Positions 58,701 to 64,000 of a stretch of 64,000 nucleotides of DNA are shown here, one piece after another. Both the position numbers and the translations under genes were made by a program. Where the stretch lies: assembly GCA_026936325.1 (NCBI GenBank), contig JAPTHN010000012.1, positions 38,636,537 to 38,700,536 on the forward strand, read 5' to 3'. This stretch comes from Platynereis dumerilii (Eukaryota > Annelida > Polychaeta > Phyllodocida > Nereididae). Below the pieces are notes generated by a model, which did no database searches, was not told the origin of the DNA, and saw only the letters and a program-made list of their open reading frames with translations. Position 1 is the first letter of the stretch. Each line of letters starts with the position of its first letter.

Positions 58701-60664
58701 TTTTACCTAATTAGAAAAAGGTCAAAGGCAAAAGACTTTGTTGAAAAGAAATATTCTCTGCCAGTACAGTTTGGAAATATTGGAAAACTACATTTTAATG
58801 CTGGCAATTTTCAAAAAAAATTTTCTAAATCGTATTAGATGACTAAAAGAAATACTCACTATGCATGGGGATTTGACGTGGCCTTATGTGATATTCAGAA
58901 GGGTGATGAAAATAATGTCAATTTCCGTTTCAGCATTGAAAGTCCTGAGGCATGTTATCTGAAATATAAACTTTCTTTAATTTAAAAATGCCTTTTTTTC
59001 AATAGTAATACGAAATTTGATAGTAAATTTAATTTTTTATATTTTCAAAAATCCACATTGCATGGTCACAAGGAAGTAGAAGCTAGCCATGTTAATTAAA
59101 AATATGCTGTTTGATGGCAATGTCTTATCTGACATAAATCCAGACACAGACTCAAATAAAAAGACACAAATAAAGTGATGCTGGTCAAATAACATTGATC
59201 AAAGAGCTGCTGATTGGGTGATCGTAATGGCACTTAACTTTCAAAGAAAAAATACATAGGCTGTAATAATAATGTATTGACATCTTGAAAAAAAAAACAA
59301 TTAAATTTTGAGAGTGCAGTCAAAAAGTCAGGGGTAGACGCTGGCATTTGGAATTAAAAAAGGATGACCCTGCAACATGATAGCACATTTTGTACAAATG
59401 TGAACTAAAAAGAAACATTTTATGCACAAGCTTGCATAATATTTTATTTTGAAGTAAAAGGGATCAAAATATTATAAGAGGAAGGTTATTTTTTGTCACA
59501 TGATGAAGTGGACTAATGTCCTAGACATAAAGACTAACATGGTTAAACACAAGGACTAACTATCTTAGATATTTGAGAAACTTTTTTTTTTTTTGGTAAC
59601 AAATAGTCAAACGGTCTAAAGTATTAGACATGATGACTAATGTTAGTCATGAGGACTAACTCTCTTAGACATTATCCAAAGCCTCAGATATTTCCGCTAG
59701 TCTCAACACAGCCGAGCCAATGCACCCCCCCCACCTCGAAAGGTTAAGTCCTTCGTATAAAAACCCCAACCGATGGTGATTACCCGTTATTTCAAAGCCA
59801 TTCACTGTCATTATTAAGAAATTTCGTTTAGTTTTTGCTGATCTGTCTGTTCCCAAATAATCATCGCTGTGCTAATATTCACGCCTCACATGGTCACAAT
59901 CTTTCAAAATTAATGGTCCTTGGGTATTAAGTGTCAACCAGCACTACATTATGGACAGTGATATGTCAGGATGACAGGGATTTAAGCGGATTACAAACAT
60001 TTTGCTTACCTTGAAAATCCAACAATCATGGCTGCCAGTCTCATCTGGCTGGAACGTTTTTGGTCACATGACCAAATAGTCTAATGTCTTAGACGTGAAG
60101 ACTAACTTAGTTAGTCAAGAGCACTGACCAAATTAGACATTTTTTCTTAGACATAAAGACTAACCCAGTTAGTCATGGGTACTAACCAAGTTAGACATTT
60201 TTCATGGCCCTAGACATCCAAAATGTCTAACTGCTTAGTCATGAGGACTAACCTTCTTAGACATTTTCAAATGCCTTAGACATCGGGTTAGACGTCTAAG
60301 AAAAGTTAGACCGAAAGACCAACATATTTTTTTCAGTGCAAGATCTGGGGCGCTGGCTCATGGACTATGAGTTATGTTTGGAGATCATTATTATTTTACT
60401 TTTGGAGCATTGTAATTTGATGATTATGGTAAACAGAAAAAAGTTACAAGAAAGGCCGCGATGTAATGGGTAACTTTGGACCGGGCAGATCCAGCGATTG
60501 GCAGCTCAGCAACATGCTATACTACTAACCTTTCCCGCTGTTTCTGCTATCGGACAAGGTGTATAAAAATGTTAGAATGTTTTTGAATGCATCGTAAAAT
60601 TTAAAAAGTAGTAAATTAGATGTACTGATAATCACTCACCGAGGTAAAATCTGGATGTGACCAT
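52743..60664 (-). CDS. copy 1: secreted CNTNAP-type fibrinogen-like/PAN-like protein
   Basis: Five coding exons: 60664-60640, 55307-55110, 54012-53797, 53444-53295 and 53002-52743 (stop TGA). They join at GT-AG sites, all phase 1, for 849 nt and 282 residues. Exon 1 codes MVTSRFYL and completes a signal peptide, with cleavage likely after VLLVQMFNAVNG. Mature cysteines number 12: two in each of exons 2-4 and six in exon 5. Exon 2 has CSQLYKAGLRQSG, IDPDGPQG and GQIVIHHN. Exon 3 has MTYDQVRQFVTSSKSC and NGWNNYFGQD. Exon 4 has ITEKANFPMKQIMAGDT and LYGKLGPL. These parallel the CNTNAP fibrinogen-like region, whose equivalents read VTQIVITDTD and IGPLRC. Exon 5 is PAN-like (CTRFAVSEQECLCEM). NGTS in exon 2 is a possible glycosylation site. 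The first intron holds a 4.7-kb CACTA-like element. Intact. Function unknown. Confidence 0.87.
54110..54348. mobile_element. hAT MITE in the second intron of copy 1
   Basis: The 239-bp element begins CATAGGTGTATCGG and ends TTACGCCTATG. The eight bases gccttaaa flank both sides (54102-54109 and 54349-54356). Long G and C runs lie near both ends. Confidence 0.88.
54373..54660. repeat. dispersed repeat family C, copy 2, ending in a hairpin
   Basis: It matches 16935-17166. Its last 75 bases form a hairpin: TGCATTTTTGTCAGTTAGAT (54573-54592) pairs with the inverse at 54611-54630 around a CCGG-containing loop. The hairpin may mark the true end of the family. Confidence 0.7.
55012..55078. repeat. 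hAT-like terminal fragment
   Basis: TAGGGGTGTCACGAAATTCC and the ATATATCGCGATAT that follows resemble the ends of hAT elements with this TIR type. Only one end is present, 30 bases from the exon 2 donor of copy 1. Confidence 0.4.
55850..55945. repeat. 22-bp tandem repeat in the CACTA-like left end
   Basis: Four units of TGACTAACTAATTAGCCATCAA follow each other with almost no change, then decay on both sides. Confidence 0.85.
56100..56361. mobile_element. hAT MITE nested in the CACTA-like element
   Basis: The 262-bp insert begins CAGTGATGGAAATGG and ends CCATTTCCATCACTG. The eight bases gctaacct flank both sides (56092-56099 and 56362-56369). It is internally rich in GGGGAGCT units. Confidence 0.88.
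56370..58225. other. interior of the CACTA-like element, no gene seen
   Basis: AT-rich sequence with only short open frames, such as 57817..58065 and 57960..58208 on opposite strands. I see no transposase motif. Confidence 0.5.
58226..58636. mobile_element. short DNA transposon with 30-bp inverted ends
   Basis: The left end GGGACCGTTCAGAATTTATG is the near-inverse of the right end CCTAAATTCTGAACCGTCC. It is flanked by TTAA on the left (58222-58225) and TTAG on the right, which suggests a piggyBac-type target. Interior C and G runs surround GTTAGTACCCCC-type words. Confidence 0.65.
60640..60664 (-). other. first coding exon of copy 1
   Basis: ATGGTCACATCCAGATTTTA runs to CTCG before the donor GTGAGT. 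It is the only exon-1 candidate I see upstream of copy 1. Splicing to 55307 makes the signal peptide. Confidence 0.8.
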
Positions 60665-60972
60665 TGTGTTTCACAGTTGGTAGAATGTATTCGTCGGAAT
60701 GCAATGCCGTTATTGTATTTTTAAACACAGACAGTTGGTTACTGGTCTAATGACACCGCTGCAATTAGGACTAATTAGCAAAATCAATAGGCCCAATTAA
60801 GCTTTCATGACCACCCACTCAGAATAAAGTTGCTCCAAAGTGGATGGTTACAGTAAACAACACTAATGGCCTTTAAAAGGAGACAAAATTGAATTTGTTG
60901 TGGCAAAAAAATAACGTGTTTACTTTCAATGTTATCAGAGGTCACACACACCAATCATCAATATGGTAGGTG

Positions 60973-61190
60973 CACTCTAAAAAATGTCAGGACAAAATTG
61001 GTTTTTTAGATTCAAAATGGTTTTTTGAAAAACCAAATTTCAATGCAAAACCATCATGGATTTTTTTGTATGTTATCGAAAAACATTGATTCCATTATTT
61101 ACAGTAGGTGGCATCATTTTTTTCGAAAAACATTGATTCCATTATTTACAGTAGGTGGCATCATTTTTAAAAAAATCCATGTTGGTTTTT
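60973..61190. mobile_element. foldback element, family B, copy 2, rearranged
   Basis: The left arm is intact from CACTCTAAAAAATGTCAG. In the centre, a 46-bp unit starting CGAAAAACATTGATTCC occurs twice in tandem (about 61076-61165). Only a short piece of the right arm (AATCCATGTTGGTTTT) remains. Confidence 0.75.
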
Positions 61191-61194
61191 AGAT

Positions 61195-62160
61195 ATTGTG
61201 GTGGGTGTGAGCAAAATAATACAAGTAAAGCCATTTATTTTCTAATTGATAACCATGCACCTTTAGGCGTCCGAATTCCAGGAACCACCAACTTCAGTCT
61301 CTCTGAAGTGGCTTCAGTCAGATACCAGGCGTCTTTTAACTTTATTTTGCTTTTCTTTTATTTTCCCATATTTTTCTCATTTTGTTTCTTGAGCTGACCT
61401 TTCCCTTTTGATGTCAGAAACCAGATGTGCAGACTCAGTCCCTGTCTCTCTCTGACAGGTCAGACTTCCGAAGGTGAATTTATTTATTCTGTGAAATTGC
61501 AGAAATCTCCTGCTGTGCTCTTAACAAGCTTTTACCAAGACTCTTTCATCTTTGTTGGTTGATACTAATAAACGGCGGCCTGCAGTTCAAGTTACAGAAC
61601 AATATGATAAACCTACCTGAATGATACACACAATTTTATTGACTGGGAGAGCATACACTCTAAAAAATTTCAGACAAAATAGGTTTTTTAGATTCAAAAT
61701 GGTTTTTTGAAAAACCAAATTTCAATGCAAAAAACCAACAAGGATTTTTTTTAAAATCCATGTTGGTTTTGCATTGAAATTTGGTTTTTCAAAAAACCAT
61801 TTTGAATCTAAAAAACCAATTTTGTCCCGACATTTTTTAGACTGTAGCGGGACATCTTAATTTCTAAACTTCAATGCAGCGACACTGTTTTCACAAAAGA
61901 TCCATATAGCCCCTCACCTTCAAGGAGGGGTTGTCTGGTGACTGACTGTTCGGCCCAAAACCATTGTTATCAGAAAGTAGATCAGCGGCCTGACTCCCCA
62001 GGCAGTTCCTGTGGTCTATCCGATGGGTCAAGCCTTCAAAGAGGAATTGCCAGGAAGCCACTGAATGCACAATGGGACTAGTTAGTCTGTGGAATGTCCT
62101 GTTGAATCATGGGGTTTTTTTGTACAGACTCTTTTCTTTTTATATCTCGCTTCATCTGCT
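61195..62160. repeat. dispersed repeat family F, copy 2
   Basis: The longest copy of the family. It starts near GGTGGGTGTGAGCAAAATAA, holds GATGTCAGAAACCAGATGTG and GTCCCTGTCTCTCTCTGAC, and continues after the nested foldback with GTCTGGTGACTGACTGTTCG. It is bounded by two foldbacks. I do not recognise the family. Confidence 0.6.
61656..61844. mobile_element. foldback element, family B, copy 3
   Basis: This 189-bp palindrome has TA on both sides. Its arms are nearly identical to copy 1, and it is inserted into family F copy 2. Confidence 0.88.
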
Positions 62161-62191
62161 CTAGCTGCAGTATACACACAGGACATATATA

Positions 62192-62829
62192 CACCGAGTG
62201 CCAAGTTATTAGGCAGCGATGGCTTTTTGCCATATCTCCAAAAGTATTTGGAGTATTTTTATGTCCTTCCCAGACAAGTGTGGGTTACGGTAGAAGATTA
62301 TTCTGAGCAAATTTTGTCCCATTCCGTTCACGCAGTCAGACGTTATAGCATTTATTACAGGTGTCGGGTGTGCAAAGTTATTAGGTACATTATGCACGTT
62401 GCATTAAAACATGGGCAAAAAATGAAAATGACCTGAATATATTCCCAATATTAATTTCCATAAAGTTTTGCCATATAACAAAGTGGAATGCTTCCAAGTG
62501 CAGGCCTGAAAGCTTCCAAATATGTTGTAACTTTATGGAAATGAATACTAGGAATATGTTCAGGCCATTATCATCCGTGATTTTAATTTTTTTTGTCCAT
62601 ATTTGAATGCAACGTGCTAATGTACCTAATAACTTGGCACACCCAAAACCTCTAATAAATGCCATAACTTCTGATTGTGTTAACGGAATGGGACAAAAGT
62701 TGCTCAGAATAATGTTCCAGTATTGTTCTACCCTAACCCACCCTTGTTTATGAAAGAAATAAAAATATTCCAAATACTTTTGGAGATATGGCAAAAAATG
62801 ATCGCTGCCTAATAATTTGGCACTCGGTG
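62192..62829. mobile_element. long foldback Tc1/mariner-type element
   Basis: The 638-bp element starts CACCGAGTGCCAAGTTATTA and ends with the near-inverse TAATAATTTGGCACTCGGTG. Its arms of about 310 bp meet near 62510. The CAAGTTATTAGGCA end is of a type seen in mariner elements. No enzyme is encoded. Confidence 0.85.
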
Positions 62830-62841
62830 TTTATTATACAA

Positions 62842-62945
62842 TTATGGACTTCGGTTGAGGTCGATATCAGGTTTTGCGGACCTGACCGGTAATATCACTA
62901 GGTCAGGTCCGTAAAACCTGATATTGACCGAAACTGAAGTCCATA
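62842..62945. repeat. hairpin with 46-bp arms
   Basis: ATTATGGACTTCGGTTGAGG and its continuation pair with the inverse that ends at 62945. The loop is about 14 bases. It abuts the T-rich tract. Confidence 0.85.
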
Positions 62946-62964
62946 ATCGTTTTGTTCCATGATA

Positions 62965-63215
62965 ACTTTTTTTTTTTGGGAACTTGTTTTTTTTCTGGAA
63001 AAGTTGTTTTTTTTTCGAAAAAAAACATTTTTGTGGAAGTTTTCTTTTCGGATATTTTTTTTTTCCGAAATTTTTTTGGAATAAAATTTTTTTCCGGATA
63101 TTTTTTTTTTTTGGAAATTTTTTTTTTTTTTCGAAAAATTTTTTTTTTGGAAATTTTTTTTTTTTCCGGAATTTTTTTTTTTTGTGAACATTTTTTTTTT
63201 GGAAATTTTTTCCAG
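62965..63215. repeat. T-rich tract with GGAAA, CCGAAA and TTCGAAA islands
   Basis: About 250 bases are almost pure T on this strand, broken roughly every 15-20 bases by islands such as GGAAATTT and TTCCGGAT. It looks like an expanded simple repeat. The lysine-rich open frames on the minus strand come from this composition. Confidence 0.85.
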
Positions 63216-63225
63216 AGAGGTCACT

Positions 63226-63268
63226 AACAAATGTTATATTCACTGATCAGTGAATAACACATTTGTTA
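63226..63268. repeat. short palindrome
   Basis: AACAAATGTTATATTCACTG meets its inverse at a TGATCA centre. Confidence 0.8.
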
Positions 63269-63548
63269 TTGACCTGCCTGTCACACACCACCGCACACAG
63301 GTGAACATCACATTATGCAGGTGGGTTGTTGGCCAATCAGGGGGCTTGTTACATAGGGGTCATGGAACAAACCAAGATATGACAGGCAAATATGTAATAA
63401 TATGGTTTTGCCTTTCTCAACTAAAAAAAGGCAGATTACCCAAGTACTGTAAGTATAGACATTTGGTTGATTTTATTTTTGAACCCATGAAAGGTGGTTT
63501 TTGGAAAAAAAATATATTCATGGATCATACCTCACTGAAACAGCCATA

Positions 63549-63886
63549 ATTGGTAATGTAATGAAATGTAGTGGGTTCACAGTCTTCATCTACGTCTTAT
63601 AGACATATTCTGTCGACTTTACAATTACATCCTTGGCAGGCCAATCCAGAGTCTTACTCAACTCCCTGGGGAGTATTCAGCCTTGAAAACGGGGTTAACC
63701 GCAGGGGCTTAAGAGCTCATTCCAGCACCATCACTGTGGTTGCCTTATTGCCAAGTACCCATTGCACCTGGGTGGGGTGAGGCAGTGGTTTCAGGAGGAT
63801 CTGCCCAACTCCTCCATGCCATGGCTGGGATTCGAACCCACGACCTTGCCCGCATGAGTCGAGCACCTTATCCATTAGGCCACGGC
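63549..63886 (-). mobile_element. tRNA-derived SINE, family S3
   Basis: The minus-strand head begins GCCGTGGCCTAATGGATAAG, with an A box, and has the B box GGTTCGAATCCC. Its acceptor-like ends pair over seven bases, and it resembles an arginine-type tRNA with a deletion. The body holds AATGGGTACTTGGCAATAAG and AAGCCCCTGCGGTTAACCCC. It ends in CATTTCATTACATTA. Confidence 0.78.
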
Positions 63887-64000
63887 ATCCACATGCATAT
63901 CACATGTGTATCTATCTTGGCCATTTGGCTGGATGACAGTAGGTGTCATTGAGATAAGACATGACATTGTTTTGGAATTAAAATGCAAGTTTGATTGTGT

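Larger units (their letters stand above)
55679..60338. mobile_element. CACTA-like element with subterminal repeat arrays
   Basis: The left end is CACTGAAAAAAATACGG and the right end CAACATATTTTTTTCAGTG, with CA outside both. Subterminal regions carry many short direct and inverted units. On the left (about 55690-56100), ACTAACTAATTAGCCATCA recurs every 22 bases. On the right (about 59510-60310), TTAGACAT, GACTAAC and TTAGTCATG words recur. Such arrays next to CACTR ends are typical of EnSpm/CACTA transposons. No transposase frame is found in 4.66 kb, so it is non-autonomous or decayed. Two other elements are nested inside. It fills most of the first intron of copy 1. Confidence 0.65.

Noticed and set aside
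62842-63243. Lysine-rich open frames on the minus strand and phenylalanine-rich ones on the plus strand
   Set aside because: They are read straight from the T-rich simple repeat; there is no domain and the frames overlap each other in several phases.
63815-63886. Possible arginine-type tRNA gene on the minus strand
   Set aside because: The acceptor ends pair, but the anticodon arm is poor, and a SINE body and tail follow directly.

Overview
This is a stretch of AT-rich eukaryotic DNA, with GT-AG introns and a dense load of transposable elements. It probably comes from an invertebrate animal. The mix of tRNA-headed SINEs, CR1/Jockey-like LINEs, a Mag-like Ty3 element and many short DNA transposons suits a marine invertebrate such as a hemichordate or echinoderm, but the sequence alone does not fix the phylum.

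The only host genes I can support are three tandem paralogues on the minus strand: copy 1 (52743..60664), copy 2 (28321..41140) and copy 3 (19782..26979). I assembled each from exons that the open reading frames show only in pieces. All have five coding exons: a tiny first exon that starts a signal peptide, then exons of about 198, 216 and 150 nt, then a terminal exon of 260-266 nt. Every junction is in phase 1. The predicted products are secreted proteins of about 282-288 residues with 12 cysteines each in the mature part. Exons 2-4 resemble the fibrinogen-like module of contactin-associated proteins (neurexin IV/CNTNAP), and the last exon looks like a PAN/apple domain. Copy 2 has three candidate first exons in a tandemly repeated block (about 39600-41500). 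Copies 2 and 3 each also carry a decayed second copy of exon 2.

Layout. 1-1815: a LINE with an inverted 5' part. 1816-4511: nothing coding. 4517-9601: a broken but young Ty3/Gypsy element with paired LTRs and a 5-bp target duplication. 9607-12559: repeat-rich intergenic DNA with a SINE. 12569-13806: a Mutator-like non-autonomous element with 9-bp target duplications. 14576-16740: a 5'-truncated LINE with a long open reverse transcriptase frame. 16935-18973: several small repeats. 19782-60664: the three-gene cluster, whose introns and spacers are packed with hAT, Tc1/mariner-type, piggyBac-like and CACTA-like elements, two further LINE fragments, SINEs and foldbacks. 60973-63890: foldbacks, an unknown dispersed repeat, a T-rich tract and a SINE.

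The three paralogues probably make related extracellular proteins. Their tandem layout, symmetric exon phases and duplicated exons point to an actively expanding lineage-specific family. No function can be assigned from sequence alone.
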